This document shows positions 16,945 through 28,609 of a stretch of 64,000 nt of DNA, piece after piece. Source of the DNA: Erysipelotrichaceae bacterium. Its GTDB lineage: Bacteria; Bacillota_I; Bacilli_A; Erysipelotrichales; Erysipelotrichaceae. A program made the translations under genes and the position numbers. The notes under the pieces are model-generated. The model worked only from the letters and a program-made list of their open reading frames with translations, was not told the origin of the DNA and did no database searches. The DNA is taken from assembly GCA_015058955.1 (NCBI GenBank), contig SVBJ01000006.1, positions 1-64,000 on the forward strand. The letters are read 5' to 3'. Within the stretch, counting starts at the first letter, position 1; each line of letters begins with the position of its first letter.

Positions 16945-16973
16945 AGTATAACACATGAAACAAATGAAAACAA
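16945..16973 (-). promoter_or_regulatory. Promoter of gtrA-like gene
   Basis: On the minus strand TTGTTT (16968-16973), 17-base spacer, TGTTATACT extended -10 with TATACT at 16945-16950. Confidence 0.6.
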
Positions 16974-16974
16974 A

Positions 16975-17001
16975 TTAGCACTCAGGTATTGACAGTGCTA
17001 A
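16975..17001 (+). promoter_or_regulatory. CIRCE operator (HrcA binding site)
   Basis: TTAGCACTC, nine bases, CAGTGCTAA. This matches the CIRCE consensus with one mismatch (first base of the right arm). It overlaps the -35 region of the hrcA promoter, so HrcA would repress its own operon. Confidence 0.95.
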
Positions 17002-17016
17002 ATAGCGTGGTATACT
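16989..17016 (+). promoter_or_regulatory. Promoter of the hrcA-grpE-dnaK-dnaJ operon
   Basis: TTGACA (16989-16994), 16-base spacer, TATACT (17011-17016). The -35 box sits across the spacer and right arm of CIRCE, as expected for repression by HrcA. Confidence 0.85.
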
Positions 17017-17059
17017 ATTAGCAGTAATGGATTATGAGTGCCAGAAGGAAGTGATAGAA

Positions 17060-18073
17060 ATGTTGACACCTAGACAGGAACTTATTCTCAAAGCTATTGT
17101 TGAGGAATTCATCAAGACAGCTGAACCGGTAGGATCAAAACTGCTGGTTGAGAAATACAATCTGGATTATTCATCAGCTACCATCCGTAACGAAATGAAC
17201 TATCTGGAATCAGTCGATCTTCTGGAAAAGACACACACTTCCAGCGGAAGAGTTCCGTCAACGCAGGGATACAGATACTATGTTGAACATCTGATGGAAC
17301 CAGCCGAGATACCGGAGGAACGCTATGAAATGCAGGCTCATCTGGACAACAGCGTGCCGATTGAAGATGTCATCCAGAAGAGCTGTGAGATCCTGTCAAA
17401 CATGACCAATCTGACCTCAGTAGTACTGGGACCGGATGCCAACAAGCAGACTCTGGCTCATATCAGACTGTTCCCGTTGGATTCAAATTCAGCAGTGGCA
17501 GTATTCATTACCGACCGGGGACATACCGAAAACAAGACTTTCAGATTTGAGGATCAGATCACTGTGGAAGACATCCAGACCTGTACCAACATTCTGAATG
17601 ACCGTCTGGTAGGAACTCCGATCAGCGACATTGTTGAAAAGATGAATGAACTGAAGCCGATTCTGGCTCACTCGGTCAAGAAGCATGAAGCACTGTTCAA
17701 TGCCTTCATGCAGGCCTTCGTCAAGTTTGCTTCGGATAACGTCTATTACAGCGGTGCATCCAACATGCTGTATCAGCCGGAATTCGCCGACATTGAAAAG
17801 ATGAGAACCATCATGAAGATGCTGGAAGATTCCAAGCTGTGGCGTTCTCTTGGCAACAATGACAACCGTCTCAAGCTGACGACATCCAATGATAAGAACC
17901 AGCTGGTCTGGTTCGATGACATGGCTGTTGTTTCCAGCAAGTTCTACATGGGAGATGAGGAAGGCCGACTGATGATCGTCGGTCCGAGCAGAATGGACTA
18001 TAACCGTATCGTAAACGCACTTGATTTTGCGGCCGAATTCATCGAACAGCAGTTCAAGAAAAGAATCAAGTAG
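17060..18073 (+). CDS. hrcA: Heat-inducible transcription repressor HrcA
   Basis: The 337-aa repressor binds CIRCE and is released on heat stress when GroEL is titrated. The N-terminal winged helix (MLTPRQELILKAIVEEFIKTAEPVGS) and the DNA-recognition segment YSSATIRNEMNYLE are clear, followed by the GRVPSTQGYRYYV loop and the GAF-like and dimerisation region. An earlier ATG at 17027 lies only ten bases after the -10 box and adds 11 non-family residues. The ATG at 17060 has an AGGAAG ribosome site and fits the family, so I use it. It is the first gene of the four-gene heat-shock operon; grpE follows after eight bases. Confidence 0.95.
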   Translation: MLTPRQELILKAIVEEFIKTAEPVGSKLLVEKYNLDYSSATIRNEMNYLESVDLLEKTHTSSGRVPSTQGYRYYVEHLMEPAEIPEERYEMQAHLDNSVPIEDVIQKSCEILSNMTNLTSVVLGPDANKQTLAHIRLFPLDSNSAVAVFITDRGHTENKTFRFEDQITVEDIQTCTNILNDRLVGTPISDIVEKMNELKPILAHSVKKHEALFNAFMQAFVKFASDNVYYSGASNMLYQPEFADIEKMRTIMKMLEDSKLWRSLGNNDNRLKLTTSNDKNQLVWFDDMAVVSSKFYMGDEEGRLMIVGPSRMDYNRIVNALDFAAEFIEQQFKKRIK

Positions 18074-18081
18074 GAGGTCGT

Positions 18082-20464
<2,383 letters not shown>

Positions 20465-20488
20465 AATCATTATTTGAATTACCTCCAT

Positions 20489-20511
20489 GACCCGGCCGGT
20501 AAGACCGGGTC
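20489..20511 (+). other. Hairpin in the dnaK-dnaJ spacer
   Basis: GACCCGG (20489-20495) pairs perfectly with CCGGGTC (20505-20511). No T-run follows, so it is not a standard terminator. It could act as a partial terminator, a processing boundary or a 3' stabiliser separating dnaK from dnaJ expression. Confidence 0.6.
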
Positions 20512-20535
20512 GTGGTGTTATGAAAGGAGAGCGTA

Positions 20536-21681
20536 ATGGCTGATAAGAGAGATTACTATGAGGTGCTTGAACTGTCCAAGGGCGCAAGCGATGAGGACAT
20601 CAAGAAAGCATACCGTAAATTAGCCAAGAAATATCATCCGGACCTTAATAAAGCCCCTGATGCTGCCGATAAGTTCAAGGAAGTGCAGGAGGCTTATGAA
20701 GTGCTCTCTGATCCTCAGAAAAAGGCCGCTTACGATGCCTATGGCTTTGCGGGCGTAGATCCGCAACAGGGCTTCGGTCAGGGCGGTTTCGGTGATTTCT
20801 CCAGCTTCTCCGGATTTTCCGGATTTGGCGGAGGCATGGGTTTTGATGACATACTGAACAGTTTTGCCGGTTTCGGCAGAAGTTCACACACCACTTCCAA
20901 TGGACCGCGCAAGGGTCAGGACCGTTTCATGTCCATGAACATTGACTTCATGGAAGCAATTAACGGAACCAGGAAGACGATCAAGCTTGACGTCGATGAA
21001 GTCTGCCCGGAGTGTCTGGGTTCAGGCGCCCGCAGCAAGGAAGACATCAAGGTATGTCCTACCTGTAAGGGTTCAGGCCGTGTCATGAGGACTACGACCA
21101 TGATGGGCATGAGAATGCAGTCAGAATCCGTCTGTCCGGACTGTAATGGCAGCGGTAAGAAGATCGAACATGCCTGCCATAAGTGCAAGGGTCAGGGTTA
21201 TCTGACCAAGAAGATCGAAGTGGAAGTCAATGTTCCGGCCGGCATACAGAGCGGCCAGCAGTTAAGGATTCCGGAAAAAGGATACCGCGGGGCCAATGGA
21301 GGAAGTAACGGTGATCTCTACATTGAATTCAATGTCAGAGAGCACAAGTATTTCATCCGTGACGGCAAGAACATCCTGATCAACGTGCCGATCTCTGCCA
21401 TTGATGCAACCTTAGGCTGTAAAGTCGATGTACCGACAGTCTATGGCGATGTGGAACTGACGATACCTGCCGGTACTCAGCCAAACCAGAAGTTCAGACT
21501 GAGAGGCAAGGGCGTCAAGGATCCTTATGGCGGTGTTCAGGGTGACCAGTACGTTGAAGTCGAGGTCGTCATCCCAAGCAACATGACCCGTGAGGAAAAG
21601 GAGCATTACACCAAACTGAAAGATCTCGAAAATAGACAGAAAAAGTCTGTTTTCGAACGTTTCAAGGATGCGTTTAAGTAA
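20536..21681 (+). CDS. dnaJ: Chaperone protein DnaJ (Hsp40)
   Basis: The 381-aa type I Hsp40 has a J-domain (residues 5-70) with the HPD motif in KKYHPDLN, a Gly/Phe-rich linker (75-125), four zinc-binding CxxCxGxG repeats ([32 protein letters not shown]) and a C-terminal substrate-binding and dimerisation region. It stimulates the DnaK ATPase and delivers clients. The ribosome site AAAGGAG precedes the ATG. It is the last gene of the CIRCE operon, and clpB follows after 71 bases with a CIRCE-like element between them. Confidence 0.97.
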   Translation: MADKRDYYEVLELSKGASDEDIKKAYRKLAKKYHPDLNKAPDAADKFKEVQEAYEVLSDPQKKAAYDAYGFAGVDPQQGFGQGGFGDFSSFSGFSGFGGGMGFDDILNSFAGFGRSSHTTSNGPRKGQDRFMSMNIDFMEAINGTRKTIKLDVDEVCPECLGSGARSKEDIKVCPTCKGSGRVMRTTTMMGMRMQSESVCPDCNGSGKKIEHACHKCKGQGYLTKKIEVEVNVPAGIQSGQQLRIPEKGYRGANGGSNGDLYIEFNVREHKYFIRDGKNILINVPISAIDATLGCKVDVPTVYGDVELTIPAGTQPNQKFRLRGKGVKDPYGGVQGDQYVEVEVVIPSNMTREEKEHYTKLKDLENRQKKSVFERFKDAFK

Positions 21682-21712
21682 CATTTACTGTTACTTTTTC
21701 TAAGAATTACAG

Positions 21713-21739
21713 TTAGCACTCTTCACTCGAAAGTGCCAG
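21713..21739 (+). promoter_or_regulatory. Degenerate CIRCE-like element upstream of clpB
   Basis: The left arm TTAGCACTC is perfect. After nine bases the right arm is AAGTGCCAG against GAGTGCTAA, three mismatches. It sits immediately before the clpB ribosome site. No convincing promoter boxes are visible between dnaJ and clpB. Confidence 0.6.
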
Positions 21740-21752
21740 AAAGGAGATAATT

Positions 21753-24335
21753 ATGGATATTAATTCATTCTCTGAAAGTTTAAGAACAATAATCATGAAG
21801 AGCCTGGAAATGGCTACTACCAATCACAATACAGAAATTACAACTGTACATCTGCTTTATCAGATCTTTGCGGATGAGACCATTGACGGTCTGTTAAAGA
21901 AACTTGGAATCGACAAGCAGAAGGGCATGGAGATCTGCAACAGCAGGCTTAAAAACGTCGCTGCCGTTGATTATACCCCTCAGCCGGTATTCAATCGCAA
22001 GGTTACCGAATCCTTCTCAGATGCCCTCAATTGGGCCCGTAACCACGATGAAACCTATCTGACAGTTGCCACCTGCTTCATCTTCCTGCTGTTCAACAAG
22101 TCAAATGTTTCCAATGAGATATTAAGAACGGTTCCGGGTCTGACTTTTGACAAGGCTGTTGAAACCGAACTGATCAGAAGAGGGTCCAAGAAGATGGATG
22201 AACCTACCAGCGAACAGAATCTGGAAGCTCTGGAAAAGTACGGACACGATCTGGTGCAGGATGTCATCAACGGCAAGATAGATCCGGTCATCGGCCGTGA
22301 TGAGGAAATCAGAAGAGTAATTGAAATACTGTCCCGCAAGACCAAGAACAATCCAGTACTTATCGGTGAACCTGGTGTCGGTAAGACTGCCGTCGTTGAG
22401 GGACTGGCATGGAGGATCATGAAGAAGGATGTTCCTCTGAATCTTAAGAACAAGAAGATAATTGAACTGGACATGGGCGCTCTGATCGCCGGGGCCAAAT
22501 ACCGCGGTGAATTTGAGGAAAGACTGAAGGCCGTTCTTGAAGAGATCAAGCAGGCTAACGGTGACATCATCCTGTTCATTGATGAAATACATAACCTGGT
22601 TGGTGCCGGCAAGACAGAAGGCAGCATGGATGCCGCCAATCTGTTGAAGCCGATGCTGGCCAGAGGCGAACTGAAGTGCATCGGTGCCACTACATTCAAT
22701 GAGTACCGCAAGTACTTCGAGACTGACAAGGCTCTGGAAAGAAGATTCCAGCAGGTCCAGATCGATGAGCCTTCCGTAGAAGATACCATTTCAATTCTGA
22801 GAGGCTTAAAGGACCGCTTTGAAGCTCACCATGGTGTTCAGATACTGGATGAAGCCATCATAGCCGCTGCGACCCTTTCCAACCGTTACATTACGGAAAG
22901 ATTCCTTCCAGATAAGGCCATTGACCTTATTGATGAAGCCTGCGCTTCCATCCGTGTGGAAATGGATTCCATGCCGTATGAACTTGATGAACTGAACCGT
23001 AAGATCATGCAGCTGGAGATCGAAGAAAAGGCCCTGCAGAAGGAAGAGGATGAAAAAGCAAAGGAAAGACTGCATGACATCAGAGAAGAGGCTGACCGTC
23101 TGAAGCAGGAAAAGAGCAAGCTCTACTCACAATGGCAGGATGAAAAGCGGAAGCTTGACGCCAGCAAGAAGAACCGTGAACAGCTGGAAAAGGCCAAGCT
23201 GGATCTGGAACAGGCTCAGAATGAGGCCAGATATGAAGATGCTGCCAAGCTGCAGTACGGCATCATTCCTGAACTGGAAAAGAAGATCGCAGAGGCCAAG
23301 AACGTCAATCATTCCGAAACGCTGATTCAGGAAACCGTTGATGAGGAACTGATCGCCAAGATCGTTTCAAGATGGACTCACATTGACGTGGCCAAGCTGA
23401 TGGCTACCCAGAGACAGAAGATCCTGGGTCTGAAAGACACTCTGAAAAAGAGAGTCATGGGACAGGATGAAGCCATTGAACTGGTATCAAATGCCGTTCT
23501 CAGAAGCAAGGCTCACATTCAGGATGCCAACCGTCCGATCGGCTCATTCATGTTCTTGGGACCTACCGGTGTCGGCAAGACTGAAGTTGCCAGAGCCCTG
23601 GCTCAGCAGCTCTTCGATGACGAAAACAAGATCGTCAGAATCGACATGAGTGAATACATGGAGAAATTCTCCACTTCCAGACTGATCGGTGCTCCTCCGG
23701 GATATGTCGGCTATGATGAAGGCGGACAGCTTACCGAAGCAGTAAGAAGAAAGCCTTATTCAATCGTTCTGCTCGATGAAATCGAAAAGGCTCATCCGGA
23801 TGTCTTCAACATCCTGCTGCAGATCCTGGACGACGGCAGAATAACTGACTCCAAGGGTGTCACGGTTGACTTCAAGAACACGATCATCATCATGACCAGC
23901 AACCTTGGCTCACGGTATGCCTTTGAAAAGGATCCGGATGTCAAGCGTGAAAAGTACATGGAAGTTGTCAAGCAGTCCTTCAAGCCGGAATTCGTAAACA
24001 GAATTGATGACATTATCATCTTCAATCCGCTGACTCAGGACGTCGTCGGACAGATCACTGACAAGTTCATCAGTCAGCTGGCTGACCGTCTGAAGGATCA
24101 GAACATCTCTCTTGAACTGACCACGGCTGCCAGAAATCAGATCATCAATGACGGTTCTGACATTGAATACGGTGCCAGACCGCTGAAGAGATACATTCAG
24201 CAGAACATTGAGACCATTCTGGCCTATAAGATAATCAAGGACAACATTGAAGGAAATACCACTCTGGTAATTGACTACAACGGTACGGAATTTGAGGTAA
24301 ATGAAAAACAGTATTCAAAGGAAGTACTGTCATAA
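21753..24335 (+). CDS. clpB: ATP-dependent disaggregase ClpB
   Basis: The 860-aa Hsp100 protein rescues aggregated proteins with DnaK/DnaJ. The N-terminal repeat domain (1-145) is followed by AAA domain 1 with Walker [14 protein letters not shown] and Walker [20 protein letters not shown]. The long coiled-coil middle domain (about 400-530) is what separates ClpB from ClpC/ClpE. AAA domain 2 has [14 protein letters not shown] and [17 protein letters not shown]. Length equals that of classical ClpB. Placement right after dnaJ plus a CIRCE-like site suggests joint control by HrcA, which is less common than CtsR control in Firmicutes. A strong terminator follows. Confidence 0.96.
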   Translation: MDINSFSESLRTIIMKSLEMATTNHNTEITTVHLLYQIFADETIDGLLKKLGIDKQKGMEICNSRLKNVAAVDYTPQPVFNRKVTESFSDALNWARNHDETYLTVATCFIFLLFNKSNVSNEILRTVPGLTFDKAVETELIRRGSKKMDEPTSEQNLEALEKYGHDLVQDVINGKIDPVIGRDEEIRRVIEILSRKTKNNPVLIGEPGVGKTAVVEGLAWRIMKKDVPLNLKNKKIIELDMGALIAGAKYRGEFEERLKAVLEEIKQANGDIILFIDEIHNLVGAGKTEGSMDAANLLKPMLARGELKCIGATTFNEYRKYFETDKALERRFQQVQIDEPSVEDTISILRGLKDRFEAHHGVQILDEAIIAAATLSNRYITERFLPDKAIDLIDEACASIRVEMDSMPYELDELNRKIMQLEIEEKALQKEEDEKAKERLHDIREEADRLKQEKSKLYSQWQDEKRKLDASKKNREQLEKAKLDLEQAQNEARYEDAAKLQYGIIPELEKKIAEAKNVNHSETLIQETVDEELIAKIVSRWTHIDVAKLMATQRQKILGLKDTLKKRVMGQDEAIELVSNAVLRSKAHIQDANRPIGSFMFLGPTGVGKTEVARALAQQLFDDENKIVRIDMSEYMEKFSTSRLIGAPPGYVGYDEGGQLTEAVRRKPYSIVLLDEIEKAHPDVFNILLQILDDGRITDSKGVTVDFKNTIIIMTSNLGSRYAFEKDPDVKREKYMEVVKQSFKPEFVNRIDDIIIFNPLTQDVVGQITDKFISQLADRLKDQNISLELTTAARNQIINDGSDIEYGARPLKRYIQQNIETILAYKIIKDNIEGNTTLVIDYNGTEFEVNEKQYSKEVLS

Positions 24336-24344
24336 CGGAAGCAG

Positions 24345-24370
24345 GTCCGCCTGATGGCGGACTTTTTTCT
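24345..24370 (+). terminator. Terminator of clpB
   Basis: GTCCGCC (24345-24351), loop TGAT, GGCGGAC (24356-24362), then a long T-rich run. Confidence 0.93.
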
Positions 24371-24435
24371 TTTTTTTGTTCTGTCTTTTAAACATTATCT
24401 ATAGTAGAATCATAGGGTAGAATTGAAAGTTGCGG

Positions 24436-24452
24436 CAATGCCTGAGGCATTG
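24436..24452 (+). promoter_or_regulatory. Perfect palindrome in the asnA leader
   Basis: CAATGCC-TGA-GGCATTG is a perfect 7-bp inverted repeat 22 bases before the asnA start. It could be a repressor operator or an RNA hairpin in the leader. The binding factor is unknown. Confidence 0.5.
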
Positions 24453-24474
24453 TACTAGATACAGAGGGGTAAGA

Positions 24475-25476
24475 ATGTACATACCTGAAAACTATTACAG
24501 CAGTCTTGATCTGCTGCATACTGAATATGCCATTAAGCTGGTTAAGGATACCTTTGAAAGACGGCTGGCCCGTCATCTCAATCTGACCCGTGTCTCAGCT
24601 CCCCTGATGGTCCGTCAGGACAGCGGTCTTAACGATAACCTCAACGGTTATGAAAGACCAATCACTTTCGGTGCTAAGGATATCAAAGGAGACATGGAGA
24701 TAATCCATTCCCTGGCCAAGTGGAAGAGAATGGCTCTGAAGAACTATGGCATAAAGCGCTTCAAGGGCATCTATACCGACATGAATGCCATCAGAAGAGA
24801 TGAAAAGCTGGATAATCTGCACTCGATATACGTTGACCAGTGGGACTGGGAGAAAGTAATCGAAAAGGAAGACCGTACCATAGATTTTCTGGAAGGTACG
24901 GTTGACCGTATCATGATGGCGATCATCGACACCGAGGAAGCCATCAGGAAAAGCTATCCGGAACTGGATATTATCGTGGAAAGTCCGGATGTCTTCTTCA
25001 TCACTTCCAGGGAACTGTATGATCTGTATCCTCATCTGAGCGCCAGGGAAAGGGAACAGAAGATCGTCAGGGATAAGAAGACGGTCTTCATCATGCAGAT
25101 AGGAGATACTCTGCCGGATGGTCTGCCGCATGACGGCAGAGCACCGGATTATGATGACTGGGCACTTAACGGCGACCTGCTGTTCTGGTATGATATACTT
25201 GATACAGCAGTGGAAATCTCCTCAATGGGGATCCGCGTTGATGCAGATTCATTAATATATCAGCTGGAAAAGAGCGGAAACATGGACAGAGTAAGACTGC
25301 CTTTCCATCAGGCTCTGCTAAAGGGTGAACTTCCTTTGACAATGGGCGGGGGAATCGGACAGTCAAGGCTGTGCATGCTGCTGCTGAATAAGGCCCATGT
25401 GGGCGAGGTACAGGCTTCGGTATGGCCGGATGAAATGATCGAAACATGCCGCAGGAACAATATAGAACTGCTATAG
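24475..25476 (+). CDS. asnA: Aspartate-ammonia ligase
   Basis: The 333-aa enzyme makes asparagine from aspartate and ammonia with ATP. It is a class II synthetase-like protein. Family features include the N-terminal YAIKLVKDTFERRLARHLNLTRVSAPL, GLNDNLNGYERPITF, SLAKWKRMAL, GIYTDMNAIRRDE.LDNLHSIYVDQWDWE, and the ending LPLTMGGGIGQSRLCMLLL, close to motif 3 of synthetases. The frame is open 15 codons upstream, but ATG 24475 has an AGAGGGG ribosome site and gives the normal AsnA start. The enzyme fits an ammonia-assimilating lifestyle, like the ammonia-dependent GuaA and GdhA elsewhere in the window. Confidence 0.94.
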   Translation: MYIPENYYSSLDLLHTEYAIKLVKDTFERRLARHLNLTRVSAPLMVRQDSGLNDNLNGYERPITFGAKDIKGDMEIIHSLAKWKRMALKNYGIKRFKGIYTDMNAIRRDEKLDNLHSIYVDQWDWEKVIEKEDRTIDFLEGTVDRIMMAIIDTEEAIRKSYPELDIIVESPDVFFITSRELYDLYPHLSAREREQKIVRDKKTVFIMQIGDTLPDGLPHDGRAPDYDDWALNGDLLFWYDILDTAVEISSMGIRVDADSLIYQLEKSGNMDRVRLPFHQALLKGELPLTMGGGIGQSRLCMLLLNKAHVGEVQASVWPDEMIETCRRNNIELL

Positions 25477-25489
25477 GAGGAAAGAATAT

Positions 25490-26473
25490 ATGAAAGTCGG
25501 AATTTTTGGAACCGGTGATATCTCCCATGCCTTCATGGAGGCTGCCGGAATAGCCGGTGTTGAAGTAATTGCCGTATATAACCGCAATTATGAAAAGGCC
25601 CGGGCCTTCTGTGAAAAGTACGGCCTGAAAGCCTGTTATGACGATCCTGATCAGCTGGCTGGCAACCGGGAAATCGATACTGTCTATGTAGGCATGCCAA
25701 ACGGTCTGCATTACAGCTGCGCTATGAAAGCTTTGGAAGCCGGCAAGAACGTAATCATTGAAAAGCCGTTCTGTGCCAATCTGCGTGAATTCAATGAACT
25801 CTGCAGCAAGGCTGATGAAAAGAAGAGATTCATCATTGAAATGGACCGCATTCAGTCACTTCCTAACTTCAAGGCCATGAAGGAACATCTGGATGATGTC
25901 GGTTTTGTATCAGCGGTATCTGCCAACTACAGCCAGTATTCCCGCAAATATGATGCATATCTGCAGGGTAACGTTTCCAATGTCTTTACCACGGAATTTG
26001 CCGGGGGTGCCTTAATGGATCTGGGCGTTTATCCTGTCAATGCCATCATTGCCTTATTCGGCATGCCGACCAAGGTAATATACCGTGTCAACAAGCTGGG
26101 AACCGGTGTTGACATTGCCGGTGACCTGTTGATGGAATATCCGGGATTCCACGCCAATGTGATCTGTGCCAAGAACTCCATCGGAAACAAGCACATCATG
26201 ATCCAGGGCACCGAAGGTTCAATCATTACGGAAGATGCACCAAGCACCATTAACAATCTGACTTTGCTGACCAGATGGGGAAACAAGGACATTTCAGCCG
26301 ATCAGCCATATGACGGGTTTGCCTATACACTGATTGACATCAAGAACATCATAGAAAACAAAGACATGGTTGCCTACAGTGCCAGAAGGACACAGTCAAG
26401 ACGTGTCATGACCATTCTGGACGCTGCCAGAAAAAGTGCCGACATCGTTTTCAGTGCTGACTGGCAAGATTAG
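25490..26473 (+). CDS. Gfo/Idh/MocA-family oxidoreductase
   Basis: The 327-aa protein has an N-terminal Rossmann fold (KVGIFGTGDISHAF, residues 2-15) and the family segment VIIEKPFCANLREF near 88-101 with the EKP motif that contacts the nicotinamide. A C-terminal alpha/beta domain includes GGALMDLGVYPVNAI near 165-179. Such enzymes oxidise or reduce sugars, inositols and related compounds with NAD(P). The substrate is not predictable here. The ribosome site AGGAGG follows the asnA stop by only a few bases (13-base gap), so it is probably the second gene of an asnA operon. Confidence 0.85.
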   Translation: MKVGIFGTGDISHAFMEAAGIAGVEVIAVYNRNYEKARAFCEKYGLKACYDDPDQLAGNREIDTVYVGMPNGLHYSCAMKALEAGKNVIIEKPFCANLREFNELCSKADEKKRFIIEMDRIQSLPNFKAMKEHLDDVGFVSAVSANYSQYSRKYDAYLQGNVSNVFTTEFAGGALMDLGVYPVNAIIALFGMPTKVIYRVNKLGTGVDIAGDLLMEYPGFHANVICAKNSIGNKHIMIQGTEGSIITEDAPSTINNLTLLTRWGNKDISADQPYDGFAYTLIDIKNIIENKDMVAYSARRTQSRRVMTILDAARKSADIVFSADWQD

Positions 26474-26516
26474 AGTAACTCTCAGATTAATTCCTGTGTG
26501 AAATTGTGGGAATCTA

Positions 26517-26545
26517 TTGAAAGGCCTGATTCAAATATCTAAAAT
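26517..26545 (+). promoter_or_regulatory. Promoter of small membrane protein gene
   Basis: TTGAAA (26517-26522), 17-base spacer, TAAAAT (26540-26545). The predicted transcript start is about 10 bases before the ATG at 26564. Confidence 0.65.
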
Positions 26546-26563
26546 GAGATTAGGTTGAAAAAG

Positions 26564-27010
26564 ATGACAGAACATAAATCACATAAGGTAAGAATCGAAA
26601 ACATTCCTGAAGGAAAGATAATTTGTCATGTATCGAACCGTTCGTTTGACGTAAAGGTTTTTCTGTTGGTCATTGAGCTTATGCTGCTTGTTTCGGGAAG
26701 CCGCATCATTGCAGCAATTCTGGGATTCTACAGCCTGGTATATCTGTTTTCTGAAGAGAAGAAGTATTATGACGGTTATGACCGATATTTGGTCAGATAC
26801 AATAATCCCAATGACGGATACTGCGACCTGATATACCTCTCTGAAATAGAAGGATGGGAATACCGCATAACCAATTCCGGTGACAAGATAATTCTTTATC
26901 TCAGGGAGAATGAACGATACCGTCTGGAGGAAAATGTCAGCCGTAAATTATACAATTATTTCACGACGATGATCCCGGAGAGGGAAATAAGAAAAAAGAA
27001 GGAGCAGTAA
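26564..27010 (+). CDS. Uncharacterised small membrane protein
   Basis: I do not recognise this 148-aa protein. It has a short polar N-terminus, one or two hydrophobic helices around residues 30-62 (VFLLVIELMLLVSGSRIIAAILGFYSLVYLF), and a soluble, tyrosine- and charge-rich C-terminal part ending in a basic tail. An in-frame TTG nine bases upstream (26555) is an alternative start. The ATG is preferred because TTAGG sits nine bases before it. It is a single gene with its own promoter and terminator. The layout resembles small PH-like membrane proteins of Firmicutes, but that is only a suggestion. Confidence 0.6.
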   Translation: MTEHKSHKVRIENIPEGKIICHVSNRSFDVKVFLLVIELMLLVSGSRIIAAILGFYSLVYLFSEEKKYYDGYDRYLVRYNNPNDGYCDLIYLSEIEGWEYRITNSGDKIILYLRENERYRLEENVSRKLYNYFTTMIPEREIRKKKEQ

Positions 27011-27021
27011 GCTCCTTTTTC
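26999..27021 (+). terminator. Terminator of small membrane protein gene
   Basis: AAGGAGC and GCTCCTT pair around AGTAA, which contains the stop codon; a T-run follows. Confidence 0.82.
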
Positions 27022-27023
27022 TG

Positions 27024-27051
27024 TTGAAACTGATGGAGAAATGTTTATAAT
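27024..27051 (+). promoter_or_regulatory. Promoter of guaB
   Basis: TTGAAA (27024-27029), 16-base spacer, TATAAT (27046-27051), 27 bases before the ATG. Confidence 0.75.
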
Positions 27052-27077
27052 AAATACAAAATATCAAAGGAGGATCT

Positions 27078-28574
27078 ATGGCACACTATTACAAAGAAGA
27101 ATCTCATACCTTTAATGAATACCTTCTGATACCGGGATATACCGATGAAAACTGCATTCCGGCCAACGTCTCTCTGAAGACTCCGCTGGTTAAGTACAGA
27201 CCGGCTGAGGAAGAACCGGCCATTACCATGAACATTCCGATGGTATCTGCCATCATGCAGTCTGTATCAGGTGAAAAGATGGGCATTGCCTTAGCCAAGG
27301 AAGGCGGAATTGCCTTCATCTACGGCAATCAGCCGATCGAATCCCAGGCTGAAATGGTATCCAAGGTAAAGTCATACAAAGCCGGATTTGTCGTTTCCGA
27401 TTCCAACATCAAACCGGACGCAACTCTGAAGGATGTCGTCGCCAAGCTGAAGGAAACCGGTCACTCAACCATGGCCGTTACCGATGACGGCAGTGCCCAT
27501 GGAAAGCTTCTGGGTGTTGTCACCAGCCGTGACTACCGACTTTCCAAGCTGTCAATGGATACAAAGGTAGAAGAGTTCATGACACCGTTTGAATCACTGG
27601 TTTACGGTGAAGAGGGCATAACCCTGTCAGAAGCCAATGATATCATCTGGGATCACAAGTTAAATACTCTGCCGGTTATCGACAAGGATCAGAGACTCTG
27701 TTACTTCATCTTCCGCAAGGACTATGATTCCCATAAGGAAAACCCAAATGAACTTCTGGACCACAACAAGAGATATGTAGTAGGTGCCGGTATCAATACC
27801 AGAGACTACGAACAGAGAGTTCCGGCTCTGATCGAAGCCGGGGCCGATGTTTTATGCATTGATTCTTCTGAAGGTTTTACCGTCTGGCAGCAGAGAACCA
27901 TCAAGTGGATCAGAGACAACTATGGCGATACCGTTAAGGTCGGCGCCGGCAATGTTGTCGATGAGGAAGGATTCCGCTTCCTGGTAAATGCCGGGGCTGA
28001 CTTTGTCAAGATCGGCATCGGCGGCGGTTCCATTTGCATTACCAGAGAAACCAAGGGCATAGGCCGCGGCCAGGCCACAGCCGTAATCGCCGTGGAAAAG
28101 GCCCGCAGAAAGTACTTTGAGGAAACCGGAATCTATGTTCCAATATGTTCAGACGGCGGCATCGTATATGACTACCACATTGCCCTGGCCTTAGCCATGG
28201 GTGCAGACTTCGTCATGCTGGGCCGTTACTTTGCCCGCTTTGATGAATCACCGACCAACAAGCTGATGATCAACGGCAACTATGTCAAGGAATACTGGGG
28301 TGAGGGCAGCAACCGTGCCCGCAACTGGCAGAGATACGAAGCAGAAGGAAATCTGTCCTTTGAAGAAGGAGTAGACTCCTATGTACCTTATGCCGGTGCC
28401 CTGAAAGATAATGTAGTAGTTACCACAAATAAAATAAAGAGCACAATGTGCAACTGCGGAGCCATTACGATAAAGGACTTCCAGGAAAAAGCCAAACTGA
28501 CGCTGGTATCCGCTACATCAATCGTAGAGGGCGGTGCCCACGACGTCATCGTCAAAAACAAGGATAACCACTAA
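27078..28574 (+). CDS. guaB: IMP dehydrogenase
   Basis: The 498-aa enzyme oxidises IMP to XMP with NAD, the committed step to GMP. It has the TIM barrel interrupted by a pair of CBS domains (about residues 95-220, with [10 protein letters not shown] and [15 protein letters not shown]). The catalytic loop reads [15 protein letters not shown] with the active-site cysteine. Most bacterial GuaB proteins have GPGSICTTR, so this is the divergent subtype with GGG and CIT. The flap region ([14 protein letters not shown]) also differs from the usual MGS/ARG pattern. An AAAGGAGGA ribosome site precedes the ATG. The GMP synthase homologue lies about 2.5 kb downstream, beyond tdh-kbl. Confidence 0.92.
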   Translation: MAHYYKEESHTFNEYLLIPGYTDENCIPANVSLKTPLVKYRPAEEEPAITMNIPMVSAIMQSVSGEKMGIALAKEGGIAFIYGNQPIESQAEMVSKVKSYKAGFVVSDSNIKPDATLKDVVAKLKETGHSTMAVTDDGSAHGKLLGVVTSRDYRLSKLSMDTKVEEFMTPFESLVYGEEGITLSEANDIIWDHKLNTLPVIDKDQRLCYFIFRKDYDSHKENPNELLDHNKRYVVGAGINTRDYEQRVPALIEAGADVLCIDSSEGFTVWQQRTIKWIRDNYGDTVKVGAGNVVDEEGFRFLVNAGADFVKIGIGGGSICITRETKGIGRGQATAVIAVEKARRKYFEETGIYVPICSDGGIVYDYHIALALAMGADFVMLGRYFARFDESPTNKLMINGNYVKEYWGEGSNRARNWQRYEAEGNLSFEEGVDSYVPYAGALKDNVVVTTNKIKSTMCNCGAITIKDFQEKAKLTLVSATSIVEGGAHDVIVKNKDNH

Positions 28575-28578
28575 AAAA

Positions 28579-28609
28579 AGTCTGTCAGGATCAGCTGACA
28601 GGCTTTTTC
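28579..28609 (+). terminator. Terminator between guaB and kbl
   Basis: CTGTCAG (28582-28588) pairs with CTGACAG (28595-28601), flanked by an A-run and a T-run, so it serves both convergent genes. Confidence 0.88.

Noticed and set aside
17027-17059. Earlier ATG for hrcA
   Set aside because: It would leave only ten bases after the -10 box and adds 11 residues not seen in HrcA; the later ATG has a ribosome site.
25166-25711. 181-aa frame opposite asnA and the oxidoreductase gene
   Set aside because: It spans two confident genes on the other strand, has no recognisable domain and no ribosome site.
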